Shown: piece after piece, positions 1 to 7,348 of the stretch
Numbering within the stretch: the stretch's first letter is position 1
Layout: every line of letters starts with the position of its first letter
Source: Oscillospiraceae bacterium
GTDB taxonomy: Bacteria; Bacillota; Clostridia; Oscillospirales; Oscillospiraceae
Reading direction: 5' to 3'
DNA: 33,941 nt
Assembly (NCBI GenBank): GCA_031261325.1
Contig: JAISKH010000043.1
Span: forward strand, 1-33,941
Made by a program: the position numbers and the translations under genes
Notes under the pieces: generated by a model
What the model saw: the letters and a program-made list of their open reading frames with translations, nothing else
The model's database searches: none
What the model was told of the DNA's origin: nothing

Positions 1-9
1 GGGGAGCTT

Positions 10-72
10 CTTAAGAGGGGCGGCAGCCCCTCTTAAGCGCTCTTTCCCCCCTTTCTTGCGTAAGAAAGGGGG
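10..72. other. Tandem pair of perfect hairpins
   Basis: Two strong inverted repeats lie next to each other. The first has 12-bp arms (10-21 and 26-37) around a GGCA loop. The second has 11-bp arms (47-57 and 62-72) around a GCGT loop. Neither is followed by a clear T-run on either strand. The rest of 1-187 is GC-rich with no gene I can support. They could be an intergenic repeat family, or processing/termination hairpins of a gene left of the window. Confidence 0.6.
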
Positions 73-187
73 CGCCGTCCGCGTAGGACACGGAACTCGC
101 CCGCGCCGACGCGCGATACGTCCTTTTAGGTGGGGCGAGTGCAACGCGCAAAAAGTGCCCTGCGGCGGGACGTGGGGAACAAGGAAA

Positions 188-218
188 CAAAAAAGGGCGG
201 CAAAGCCGCCCATTTTTG
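188..218 (-). terminator. Rho-independent terminator of the transhydroxylase operon
   Basis: GGGCGGC and GCCGCCC arms (195-211, 3-nt loop) with a T-run on the minus strand right after the stem and A/T on both flanks. It lies 11 nt beyond the stop of the SDR gene, so it closes the minus-strand operon; it could also work on plus. Confidence 0.85.
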
Positions 219-228
219 TGTGCCTTGT

Positions 229-1029
229 TTAGCCGATTGCGGTTAGCCCGCCGTCGGGATAAAGAATATTCCCCGTCATGAAGTCGCTGGCGGGGGAGGC
301 GAGGAACACCGCCGTGCCCACTATGTCCTCCGGCTGACCCATCTTGCGCATCGGGTTGCCCGCGCCCTGCTGCTTCAGGTATGTCTCGATGTCCACGCCC
401 GCTTCGGCGGCGCGCTTCTCAAACACGGGCACCATCATCGGCGTCGCCGTGATGTTCGGACCGATTGCGTTGACCGTTACGCCGAGGGGACCGAACTCGC
501 TCGCGAGTTGCTTTGTCAGCATATCGACCGCGCCCTTTGTGGTGCAGTAACCGGCGTTGCCCGTGCCCTTTGTGGCAATCTTGCCGCGCACGCTGGACAG
601 ATTGATAATCTTGCCGTAGCCCGTCTCCTTGAAGTGACGACCGAAATGCTTCGCGGAAATCATGAAGCTCGTAACGTTCGCGTCAAGCATCTGGCGGAAC
701 ACGTCAATGTCGAAATCAAGCGCGTCCTGCTTCTTGTTAAAGCCCTGCGCGTTGACGAGAATCGTCACGTCGCCGAGCTTCGCGACGGCTGTCTTGACGA
801 GCGCCTCAACGTCCGCCTCCTTGGAAGCGTCGCCCGCCGCGTACTCGACGGTTACGCCCGTGGCGGCTTTCAGCTCGTCCTGTGCTTTCTTGAGGGAATC
901 CTCCTTGCGGCTGGAGATGAGAACCTTCGCGCCCGCTTCGATAAGCCCCTGCGCGATTGCCTGCCCCAGACCGCCCGCGCCGCCGATAACGACCGCGCCC
1001 TTGCCGGTTAAATCAAATAACTTACTCAT
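229..1029 (-). CDS. Short-chain dehydrogenase/reductase (SDR), candidate phloroglucinol reductase or hydroxyacyl dehydrogenase
   Basis: A 266-residue classical SDR, normal length for the family. Visible are an N-terminal Rossmann glycine motif (GGAGGLG, about residues 17-23), a VNAQG segment in place of the usual NNAG, a serine in the NLSS stretch, and the catalytic YxxxK as YCTTK. I chose the ATG at 1029 because AAAGGGG lies at SD distance; an upstream in-frame start adds ten residues without a better site. It is the last gene of the operon, after the thiolase. In known anaerobic phloroglucinol pathways an NADPH-dependent SDR reduces the ring to dihydrophloroglucinol and another dehydrogenase oxidises the hydroxy-oxohexanoate, so either role fits. 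The SDR family is certain; the substrate is inferred from the neighbours only. Confidence 0.9.
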   Translation of the reverse strand: MSKLFDLTGKGAVVIGGAGGLGQAIAQGLIEAGAKVLISSRKEDSLKKAQDELKAATGVTVEYAAGDASKEADVEALVKTAVAKLGDVTILVNAQGFNKKQDALDFDIDVFRQMLDANVTSFMISAKHFGRHFKETGYGKIINLSSVRGKIATKGTGNAGYCTTKGAVDMLTKQLASEFGPLGVTVNAIGPNITATPMMVPVFEKRAAEAGVDIETYLKQQGAGNPMRKMGQPEDIVGTAVFLASPASDFMTGNILYPDGGLTAIG

Positions 1030-1098
1030 ATTATATACCCCTTTCAAAATAAATACCAACTAAATACGAAACCCAATCGCGACCAAAATTATTGCGGC

Positions 1099-2298
1099 TT
1101 ACAGAGCTTCGATAATTGTCGCCTGTCCCATTCCGCCCGCTATGCAGAGAGCGGCAAGCCCGTACTTGTTGCCGCGCTTGCGCATTTCGTGCAGCAGCGT
1201 AACGAGAATGCGGCAGCCGGAGGAACCGACCGGGTGCCCGAGCGCGATTGCGCCGCCGTTGACGTTCGTAATCTCCTCGTTCAGCCCAAGCTCGTGGATA
1301 ACCGCAAGCGACTGCGCCGCAAACGCTTCGTTCAGCTCAATCAGCTCAATTTCGTCCAGCGTCAGCCCCGAGCGTTTGATTGCCTTGCGCACGGCGGGAA
1401 CGGGACCGATGCCCATGATGCGCGGGTCAACGCCGCACGCCGCGTGCGACACGAAGCGCGCGAGCGGCTTAAGCCCAAGCTCTTCCGCCTTTTCCGCCGC
1501 CATTATCAGCACGGCGGAAGCGCCGTCGTTGCGCCCGGAAGCGGAGCCGGCTGTGACGGTGCCGTCCTTTTTGAACGCGCCCGGTAGCTTTGCGAGCTTT
1601 TCAAGCGAGGTTTCGCGCGGGTATTCGTCCGTGTCGAACACGAGCGGGTCGCCCTTTTTCTGCGGAATTATGACGGGGACAATCTCGTCCTTAAACTTGC
1701 CCGCCTTGATTGCGGCGGCGGCGCGGACTTGGCTTTGGTACGAGAACTTGTCCATCTCCTCACGCGTTATGGCGAACTTATCGACGATATGCTCGCCGCC
1801 CGCCATGCCCATGTTGAACACGCCGTAAGTTTCCTGCGGCTGGCTCTGGAACTGCCCCTCTGTCAGACTGTCGAGTAGCGTCGTGTTGCCCGTTCCGAGT
1901 CCGTAGCGCGCGCCGCGAATGTAGAACGGCGCGGTGGACATGCTCTCCGTGCCGCCCGCGATAATAACGTCGGAATTGCCGCATTGGATACTCATAACGC
2001 CGTTAACGACGGCTGTCATGCCGCTCGCGCATTGGCGCATGACGGTGTAAGCGGGCGTTTCCTCCGGCACACCGGCGCGAAGCGCGGCTATGCGGGCGAT
2101 ATTCGGGTTGTCCGACGACTGGCGGCAATGACCCATGATGACCTCGCAAATTTCCTTGGGGTCGATTCCGCTGCGGTCGAGCACGCCCTTGATTACGACG
2201 CGTGCCAATTCCTCGGGTCCGACGTTCTTCAGCGTGCCGCCGATGCTGCCGACGGCGGTGCGGCAGGCTTCAACAATGACTACATCTCTTAACTGCAT
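1099..2298 (-). CDS. Thiolase, acetyl-CoA acetyltransferase family
   Basis: A 399-residue thiolase, full length. It shows the acyl-enzyme cysteine in MRQCASGM (about residue 88), the GHPVGSSG histidine motif and the C-terminal CIAGGMGQ motif with the second catalytic cysteine. The ATG at 2298 is preceded by AAGGAG at about 8 nt; a TTG two codons upstream is possible but closer to the SD. Thiolases cleave 3-oxoacyl-CoA with CoA to give acetyl-CoA, or run in reverse. Lying between a transhydroxylase small subunit and an SDR, this one could split the acetoacetyl-CoA or 3,5-dioxohexanoyl-type CoA ester formed from an opened phloroglucinol ring. That role is inferred from context; a general ketothiolase is the alternative. 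Confidence 0.93.
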   Translation of the reverse strand: MQLRDVVIVEACRTAVGSIGGTLKNVGPEELARVVIKGVLDRSGIDPKEICEVIMGHCRQSSDNPNIARIAALRAGVPEETPAYTVMRQCASGMTAVVNGVMSIQCGNSDVIIAGGTESMSTAPFYIRGARYGLGTGNTTLLDSLTEGQFQSQPQETYGVFNMGMAGGEHIVDKFAITREEMDKFSYQSQVRAAAAIKAGKFKDEIVPVIIPQKKGDPLVFDTDEYPRETSLEKLAKLPGAFKKDGTVTAGSASGRNDGASAVLIMAAEKAEELGLKPLARFVSHAACGVDPRIMGIGPVPAVRKAIKRSGLTLDEIELIELNEAFAAQSLAVIHELGLNEEITNVNGGAIALGHPVGSSGCRILVTLLHEMRKRGNKYGLAALCIAGGMGQATIIEAL

Positions 2299-2326
2299 TT
2301 GCAATGCTCCTTAAAGTTCAAATACC

Positions 2327-2369
2327 GTAAGCCATAGCCATGCCGAAGTGCGGCACGGCTATGGCTTAT
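2327..2369 (-). other. Intercistronic long hairpin
   Basis: Arms of about 19 nt (2327-2345 and 2351-2369) pair at 17 of 19 positions, with the rest wobble-compatible, in the gap between the small subunit stop and the thiolase start. On the minus strand no U-run follows, so it looks more like an RNA-processing or stabilising hairpin, or a partial attenuator, than a full terminator. It could set different mRNA levels for the enzyme subunits and the downstream thiolase/SDR. Confidence 0.6.
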
Positions 2370-2375
2370 GACTGT

Positions 2376-3236
2376 TTACTTGCTTAAATATGTGCTGTCC
2401 ACATAGTGGTCCGCGTCGGTTTTCGCCGAGTAGCTGACGGGCTTATAGCCGTCGGCTGTCACGGTGATTTTCGCGTCCTTGTTCTTGGGCAGCCACTCGA
2501 CCTCCCAGTCGCCGAAGTAGTTCGTCTCCGTCTCAAACGTCTGCCCGTCAACCTCAACCTTGACTTTCGCGCCGATGAAAACCTCTTCCTGCTCGGCGGG
2601 GTAGTACACGGTGCCAGCGAGGAACACGGTCGGGACGTTAAGGTACTTGACGTTCGTCTCCTGCCCCGCGAGAGCCTCAAGCTGCGTCAAACGCTGGCTT
2701 GCGATGTACTTCGATATGTCGCTGTTCGGGTCGTCCAGGTCGCCGAAGAGCAGCGCGTTGTTCGGGCAAGCCTCAACACAGCGCGGCTTTTTCAGCTTCG
2801 CGTCGCCCAAGTAGCTCAAGTACTCGGGGTCGTCCAGCAGCTCTGCGCACATGGTGCATTTCTGCGGAATCTCAAGCTCCTCATTCCAGTACACCGCGCC
2901 AATCGGACACGCGTCCGCAATGGCTTTCTGCCCCTTGGACTTCTCGGGGTCGATGATGACGATGCCGTCCTCGCGCTTGTAAACCGCGTCGTTCTTCGCC
3001 GCTTTCGCGCAGGCGGGGTCTGTGCAATGCGCGCACAGCGTCGGCACAGTCGCGGTCTTAATCTTGCGGGAATTGTCCCCGCGCTCCCACTCGCGCACGT
3101 CAATCCAGAACTGCCCCATCATCGGCTGCGCCGCGGAGAGCTTTGAGGCAAAGCCGCAATGCTCGTCCTTGCACGCCGTGAAGCAGCAGTAACACGCCAT
3201 ACACATGCGTGAATCAACAGCTATTCCTAATCTCAT
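2376..3236 (-). CDS. Transhydroxylase small subunit, [4Fe-4S] ferredoxin-like (AthS type)
   Basis: A 286-residue iron-sulfur subunit. The first cluster motif is Cys12-x2-Cys15-x2-Cys18-x3-Cys22. Further groups follow in CAHCTDPAC, ACPIGAVY, CTMC and CVEACPNNA, enough for three [4Fe-4S] clusters. Residues from about 200 to 286 form a separate beta-rich domain (LAGTVYY ... VEVDGQTF ... WEVEWLP ... ITVTADGY) resembling transthyretin/Cna-B-like folds. This order, ferredoxin region then beta-barrel domain, is that of the small subunit of Pelobacter acidigallici pyrogallol-phloroglucinol transhydroxylase, also about 275 residues. No signal peptide is present, so it is cytoplasmic. It starts 2 nt after the large-subunit stop with GGTGAG as SD inside that gene, so translation is coupled. 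It should shuttle electrons to and from the molybdenum site. Confidence 0.85.
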   Translation of the reverse strand: MRLGIAVDSRMCMACYCCFTACKDEHCGFASKLSAAQPMMGQFWIDVREWERGDNSRKIKTATVPTLCAHCTDPACAKAAKNDAVYKREDGIVIIDPEKSKGQKAIADACPIGAVYWNEELEIPQKCTMCAELLDDPEYLSYLGDAKLKKPRCVEACPNNALLFGDLDDPNSDISKYIASQRLTQLEALAGQETNVKYLNVPTVFLAGTVYYPAEQEEVFIGAKVKVEVDGQTFETETNYFGDWEVEWLPKNKDAKITVTADGYKPVSYSAKTDADHYVDSTYLSK

Positions 3237-3238
3237 GG

Positions 3239-5935
3239 TTATTCACTCACCTTTCCGACGTATGCTGCTTTAACCTTCGCCTGAATCTTTTCAAAGCCGT
3301 GTCCCTCGATAATTTCGACGCAGGTTTCCGCGTCGGGGTCCGCCTGAAGCGCGACCTTATCGAGCTTGTACTCAAAGTACTGCGTCTTGGGCACCTCGCC
3401 CTCATACTTCACAACGTCGAGCAGCGTCGAGTTCGGCGCCATGCCCGGCACCTTGCTGCCCATGAGCTTGCCCGGGGAGAGAATGTTGACGCAGCCGCCG
3501 ATGTCCATCGAAGCCTCGCCCGGAACGGTCGGGTTATAAATGCCCGAGGAACCGTAAGCGTGAATCGTGTTGACCTCGACGCGATACGTGACGCGCGCGA
3601 CGCAGAGGACGCTGCCGCGCTCATTAAACAGCAGAATCAGGTCGCCGTCCTTAATGCCCTTTTCCGCCGCTTTTTCGGGGTGGATACGCGCGACGAGATA
3701 CGGGTTGCCCTCAATATACTTGCGGTTTTCGGGAATTTCCCAAATCCACGGCGTTGAGGAGTTGTGCTGCGTGTGATAGTCGAAACGCGGGTGCGGGGTA
3801 ATCAGGTGGAACGGGTACTTGCGCGCCTTAATGGAGCGGTGCCCCTCCCACGACGGCTTGTATGTCGCGATTGGCGTTCTCGCCTCGTCGTCCGGCGCGA
3901 AGTAAAGCAGCGACTCCGACACGAACTCGAACTTGCCGGTAAAGGTGCCGAGTTTGCCCTCTTCTTGGAACGGCTTGTGGTTGGGCGTGTCGCAGGGATA
4001 ACCCTCCGCAAACCAGCGGAAGCCGGGGTGACGCTCCCAATTTTCCGGCACGGGCGCGACGTAATAACCCTTTTTCGTGAAGTCCTCCCAAGAGATTCTC
4101 TCACACAGGTCGGACTTTTCCCAGAAGCGTTTGCACCAGTCAAGCTCGGTGCGTCCCTCGGTGAAGTCTTTGCCCCAACCGAGACGCTCCGCCACCTGCG
4201 CGAATATCCAGTAGTCGGACTGCGAATCCCACAGCGGCTCAATCGCCTTGTCTTGGAACACGACGACCTGCCAGCTGTTACCCGTCTGGCTGTGCGACTG
4301 ATAGCCGCCGTTGCCGGAGTTGCAAAGCTCGCCTATGTCGTAACGCTCAAGGTTTGTGCAGGCGGGGAGGATAACGTCGGCAAATCTCGCCTCGCCGTGG
4401 AAGTGAATGTCCTGATTGACGACGAACTCAAGCTCCGGCGACTGATACATCTTAATCCACTTGTTCGTGTCGAGCATTGTTCCCATGAACGTGCCGCCGT
4501 AACGCCAGAACATGTGAACCTTGTTATAGCCCGGCTCGGGATAGATGTGCTCCGTGAACTCGAGGTCGATGCCGCCGCCGCAGAAGCCCTCTCCGTACCA
4601 CTCGTAGTGCCCGTCGAGAATCGCGTCCGGCACGTTGGGGCGATAGAGCTTTTGCGTCACGGGGTTGACCGCCGTCTTGTCGGCAATCGGCTGATTCGCA
4701 ATCTGCGACAGCGGGTCCGAATATCCGCCGAACCAGAAGTTGTAGTCCATCGGCGCGCCTGTCGTCCCGCTCCAGATGTTCTGCCCGGGCTTGCCCATGC
4801 CCTGCATGGCGAAGAGCTGCACCATAAGGCGCGCGAACTCCGTGCCGTTCGCCGTGCGGCATACGCCGCCGAAGCCGCCGCGCAGTCCCGAGCCGCCCAT
4901 TGTCTTTGTCGTCGCCCAGCGTCTGGCGAGTGCCTTGATGTCCGCGGCGGGAATACCCGTCTCTTCCTCAGCCCACTTGGGGTCCTTCGGCGTTTTGTCA
5001 ACGCCTTTACCGAGGATATAGTCCGCCCACTCGTCAAAGCGGTGCCCGTGCTTGGCGATATATTCTTTGTCGTAAAGCCCCTCTGTAATCCAGACGTGGG
5101 CAATGCCCTCGCACAGCGCGGCGTCCGTGCCCGGTCGGGGACCGAACCACTTGTCCGCCTGCTTAACGGATGAGAAGTTGTTGTATGGGTCAATATAGAT
5201 AAACTGAACGCCCATGTCGTCAAGCCAATGCCGCCACATCGTGGACTCGTTGCCGGCGTAACCGCCGCGCGTCGTGTCCGGGTCGTGGCTCCACATAATC
5301 ATGGTTTCGACGTTTTGCAGCGCGTCCTCGAGCAAGTCGAAAGCCTCCGTGCCGCCGAGCCGCCAGTAATAGCCGTAGGTATGCGGCGCGCCCCATGTGA
5401 ACCCCTCCCATGAGTCGGGGTTGTCCTTAATTTCCGTATAGCCGAGCATACGGAAAAAGCGCGCGAACGTTGAGAGCTTGTATCCGACAAGTCCCCATGA
5501 GTGGTGCGAGCCTGTGCAGGCGGTAATCGTTTCCTTGCCGTAAGTCGCTTGCAGACGCTTAATCTCGCGAGCCACAAGGTCGAGAGCCTCGTCCCATGAC
5601 GCGCGACGATACTCGCTCTTGCCGCGATTTTCGGTGTTGCGGTTCTTGCCGTCCGGCGTTTCAACGAAGTCCTCGCGAATCATCGGATAGCGGATACGGT
5701 CATAGGAATACGCCCTGTTCTTTTCTGTGAGGGCGATGAACGCGGGCTGCGCCTTGCGGTTCGGCGTATATTCCGCGTCCTGCGCGCCGCCGACCTTGCT
5801 GCGCGCCTTGATAACCCAGCCCTTGGGGTCGTTGTTGTCGAAAATAATCGGGCGGATACGCCGGATTACGCCGTCAACCGTGTGTATGGCGATGGGACCG
5901 CCGACACATATGCTGTGCGTGATTTTTTCAGCCAT
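3239..5935 (-). CDS. Pyrogallol-phloroglucinol transhydroxylase-like large subunit, bis-MGD molybdoenzyme (AthL type)
   Basis: An 898-residue DMSO-reductase-family protein without an N-terminal Fe-S cysteine motif and without a Tat signal, hence cytoplasmic. His144 (GSHHSWG) and Asp174-Ser175-Trp176 (NPDSWEG) fall at the residue numbers I recall for the active site of P. acidigallici AthL, where Ser175 ligates molybdenum and His144/Asp174 contact pyrogallol. Long stretches such as YDLLED-like, SDPxT, IDPYNN and ADVILPACTN also match from memory. The family enzyme transfers a hydroxyl group between 1,2,3,5-tetrahydroxybenzene and pyrogallol, giving phloroglucinol. It has an excellent SD (AGGAGG) before the ATG at 5935 and is followed directly by its small subunit. 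Alternative: a related catechol-type dehydroxylase of gut bacteria. The family is firm; the exact substrate is inferred. Confidence 0.85.
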   Translation of the reverse strand: MAEKITHSICVGGPIAIHTVDGVIRRIRPIIFDNNDPKGWVIKARSKVGGAQDAEYTPNRKAQPAFIALTEKNRAYSYDRIRYPMIREDFVETPDGKNRNTENRGKSEYRRASWDEALDLVAREIKRLQATYGKETITACTGSHHSWGLVGYKLSTFARFFRMLGYTEIKDNPDSWEGFTWGAPHTYGYYWRLGGTEAFDLLEDALQNVETMIMWSHDPDTTRGGYAGNESTMWRHWLDDMGVQFIYIDPYNNFSSVKQADKWFGPRPGTDAALCEGIAHVWITEGLYDKEYIAKHGHRFDEWADYILGKGVDKTPKDPKWAEEETGIPAADIKALARRWATTKTMGGSGLRGGFGGVCRTANGTEFARLMVQLFAMQGMGKPGQNIWSGTTGAPMDYNFWFGGYSDPLSQIANQPIADKTAVNPVTQKLYRPNVPDAILDGHYEWYGEGFCGGGIDLEFTEHIYPEPGYNKVHMFWRYGGTFMGTMLDTNKWIKMYQSPELEFVVNQDIHFHGEARFADVILPACTNLERYDIGELCNSGNGGYQSHSQTGNSWQVVVFQDKAIEPLWDSQSDYWIFAQVAERLGWGKDFTEGRTELDWCKRFWEKSDLCERISWEDFTKKGYYVAPVPENWERHPGFRWFAEGYPCDTPNHKPFQEEGKLGTFTGKFEFVSESLLYFAPDDEARTPIATYKPSWEGHRSIKARKYPFHLITPHPRFDYHTQHNSSTPWIWEIPENRKYIEGNPYLVARIHPEKAAEKGIKDGDLILLFNERGSVLCVARVTYRVEVNTIHAYGSSGIYNPTVPGEASMDIGGCVNILSPGKLMGSKVPGMAPNSTLLDVVKYEGEVPKTQYFEYKLDKVALQADPDAETCVEIIEGHGFEKIQAKVKAAYVGKVSE

Positions 5936-5990
5936 TTTTGCTGCTTCCTCCTACTTATTATTTTGCGTTGTCTGTGATTATCGAACCTCG

Positions 5991-6188
5991 TTACGCCTCG
6001 ACAAGTGCCTTGGCGCGGTCGCTTTCGGGGTGAATCTTGATTAGCGGGCCTGTGAGGTTGCCGTCCTTTACCTCGAAGCAGCGCAGATTATAAACCTCGC
6101 TGAGTACGATTTTGAGCACCTTGCCGTCCGGCTCTTTGTAAAGCCCGTTCAGCTTAAACAGGTGCTGAACCATAATTTTGTTCGCCAT
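5991..6188 (-). CDS. Small conserved-looking protein ahead of the transhydroxylase subunits, function unknown
   Basis: A 65-residue soluble protein starting MANKIMVQHLFKLNG. It has a strong SD (GGAGGAG) before the ATG at 6188 and lies 55 nt upstream of the large subunit on the same strand. The sequence alternates hydrophobic and charged residues (KVLKIVLSEVYNL, LTGPLIKIH), suggesting a small beta-rich fold. It has one cysteine and no metal-binding motif, signal peptide or membrane segment. I do not recognise a family. Its position suggests an accessory, chaperone-like or extra-subunit role for the molybdoenzyme, which is inference only. Confidence 0.75.
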   Translation of the reverse strand: MANKIMVQHLFKLNGLYKEPDGKVLKIVLSEVYNLRCFEVKDGNLTGPLIKIHPESDRAKALVEA

Positions 6189-6286
6189 TTTCAGTTCTCT
6201 CCTCCTGTCGATTGGAATTGGAATCGGATTGTTTCCCGTGCCGCGCGATTCTGATGAGTGCCGCGCTTCACGCGTGCCAGCGCGAG

Positions 6287-6538
6287 TTATTTCGCGAGCT
6301 TGTAGCTGTTCTGCGAGCCGAACTTTTCATAGCGCACGTCGCCGACGTTGTTCCAGCCGGGAACCGCGGCAATCGCGGCTTCAATCGCGGCGACGGTCGT
6401 CGCGTTCGCCGCGCCCTCGCCGCCCAGCCCCTCGTACCAGAGTTGACGCGCGCAGATTAAATCGCCCGGAAATTCCGCCAGATACTTTTCAACCGCCGCT
6501 TTCAGCTCTGATGCGTTCTGTGTGTTTACCTTAGCCAT
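6287..6538 (-). CDS. Small protein, first gene of the transhydroxylase operon, function unknown
   Basis: An 83-residue soluble protein with an N-terminal helix-like half (ASELKAAVEKYLAEF), a central CARQLWYEGLGGEG segment and an alanine-rich helix (AAIEAAIAAVPGW). The ATG at 6538 has GGAGGAGG as SD. It lies 98 nt before the 65-residue gene and about 50 nt after a promoter-like sequence, so it is likely the first translated product of the operon. No signal peptide, TM segment or cofactor motif is seen and I recognise no family. The clean SD and operon position argue that it is real. A role with the molybdoenzyme is possible but unproven. Confidence 0.72.
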   Translation of the reverse strand: MAKVNTQNASELKAAVEKYLAEFPGDLICARQLWYEGLGGEGAANATTVAAIEAAIAAVPGWNNVGDVRYEKFGSQNSYKLAK

Positions 6539-6585
6539 GCAGCCTCCTCCTTTGCAGCAAATTTACATAATTTCATACGCTAATG

Positions 6586-6616
6586 ATTATAAACCCTAGT
6601 ATGGTACCAATGTCAA
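6586..6616 (-). promoter_or_regulatory. Candidate sigma-A promoter of the transhydroxylase operon
   Basis: On the minus strand TTGACA (6616-6611) is followed by TATAAT (6591-6586). The spacer is 19 nt, longer than the ideal 17, which may mean activator dependence. A TGGTACCA palindrome lies inside the spacer and could be an operator. Confidence 0.5.
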
Positions 6617-6724
6617 GGCAAAAAACGAGAAATAACAAAAACAACCGCTTTTATTTTTCGTTCGCGGTGCAAATAATGAATCTGAGCCGCGATTTACGCG
6701 GCTGCTTGGGAGGTACTGAACAAG

Positions 6725-7195
6725 TTGAGAATCCATCATTCCAAAATCGGCGCGGCGCCGATAATCGCCGCGTTCGCCGTAACCGTCGCAATCGTCGCGG
6801 TATTCGCGTTCGCATGCCCCGTCAGCGCGCGCGCCGCCGGCGAATCCGCCGAGCCAACCGCGTCCGCGGAAGCGGAAGCGACGGACGACGCGAGCGACAA
6901 TCCCGAAGAGTCCGCCGCGCCGTCCCCGACGGGCGAAACGTCCTCAACCGCAAGCCCCGAGACGAGTCCCGAGACAAGTCCAAGTCCGGAAGCAAGCCCG
7001 TCGGCAAGCCCCGAGGTCAGCCCGAGCGCAAGCCCATCGGCGACGGCGGGCACGAGTATGCCGCCCGAGAGCGGCGGCGACCCCGACACGGGCGACAAAA
7101 TGCCGATAGTGTGGATAGTCGCCGCGCTCGCCGCCGCGCTCGTGCTGGTCATTCTCGCGGTTTCGCGCGGTCGGCACAGGACTAAAAAGCGGTAG
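6725..7195 (+). CDS. Ser/Pro/Ala-rich surface protein with sortase-like C-terminus
   Basis: A 156-residue protein with an N-terminal hydrophobic signal (about residues 9-36, ending near ARA-AG) and a low-complexity stalk built of SPE/TSP/SAS repeats. At the C-terminus come DPDTGD, a hydrophobic stretch (IVWIVAALAAALVLVIL) and a basic tail (RGRHRTKKR). That arrangement is the classic cell-wall sorting signal, although the motif is DPDTG rather than LPxTG. It starts at a TTG (6725) with GGGAGGT ten nt upstream. It probably spans or decorates the cell wall; no catalytic domain is visible. It is divergent from the transhydroxylase operon and may be unrelated to it. The alternative is a simple membrane-anchored stalk protein not cut by sortase. 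Confidence 0.7.
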   Translation: MRIHHSKIGAAPIIAAFAVTVAIVAVFAFACPVSARAAGESAEPTASAEAEATDDASDNPEESAAPSPTGETSSTASPETSPETSPSPEASPSASPEVSPSASPSATAGTSMPPESGGDPDTGDKMPIVWIVAALAAALVLVILAVSRGRHRTKKR

Positions 7196-7207
7196 GCGCG
7201 CGCAATC

Positions 7208-7285
7208 GGTCACAACCGCGATATGGTGACAGCCGTTTGGTTGTCACCATAAAATTTTATCTTTGCTTCCCTTTTGGTTGTAACC
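7208..7285. promoter_or_regulatory. Cluster of GGTTGT(C/A)ACC-like boxes
   Basis: Related ten-base boxes occur close together: GGTCACAACC (7209-7218), GGTTGTCACC (7239-7248) and GGTTGTAACC (7276-7285). Two longer copies of the pattern GGTnnnAACCGnGATAT begin at 7209 and 7276. They lie just upstream of a TATAAT at 7290, as operator sites of a regulator for the next gene would. The repetition is seen; regulator binding is inferred. Confidence 0.45.
7223..7250 (+). terminator. Possible terminator after the surface protein
   Basis: Nine-bp arms (7223-7231 and 7242-7250) around a 10-nt loop, followed by AAAATTTTAT. The U-run is imperfect and the hairpin overlaps the operator-like boxes, so it may instead be part of a regulatory palindrome. 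Confidence 0.45.
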
Positions 7286-7289
7286 GAGA

Positions 7290-7295
7290 TATAAT
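7290..7295 (+). promoter_or_regulatory. Candidate -10 element for the solitary molybdoenzyme gene
   Basis: A perfect TATAAT, with no good -35 at 17 nt upstream (only weak matches near 7263-7279). It lies directly after the box cluster, consistent with an activator-dependent promoter. Heptad repeats beginning at 7296 would then be the first transcribed bases. Those repeats also contain TTGACA twice, which could act as -35 elements for a later, weaker start. Confidence 0.4.
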
Positions 7296-7330
7296 ACAAT
7301 TAACAATTGACAGTTGACAATGGACAATTA
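7296..7330 (+). repeat. Heptad tandem repeat, five units (5' array)
   Basis: Five consecutive heptads: ACAATTA, ACAATTG, ACAGTTG, ACAATGG, ACAATTA. The array ends ten or so bases before the SD of the molybdoenzyme gene. A matching array lies at the 3' end of that gene (10077-10110). Confidence 0.85.
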
Positions 7331-7348
7331 GGACGGAGATACGATTTT

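Noticed and set aside
3764-5173. Long open frames on the strand opposite the transhydroxylase, mutS and UGSC-like genes
   Set aside because: They are shadow frames of GC-rich genes, arginine- or valine-rich, with no SD or recognisable domains.
7296-7330. Heptad arrays as a CRISPR array
   Set aside because: Units are seven bases without spacers and no cas gene is present.
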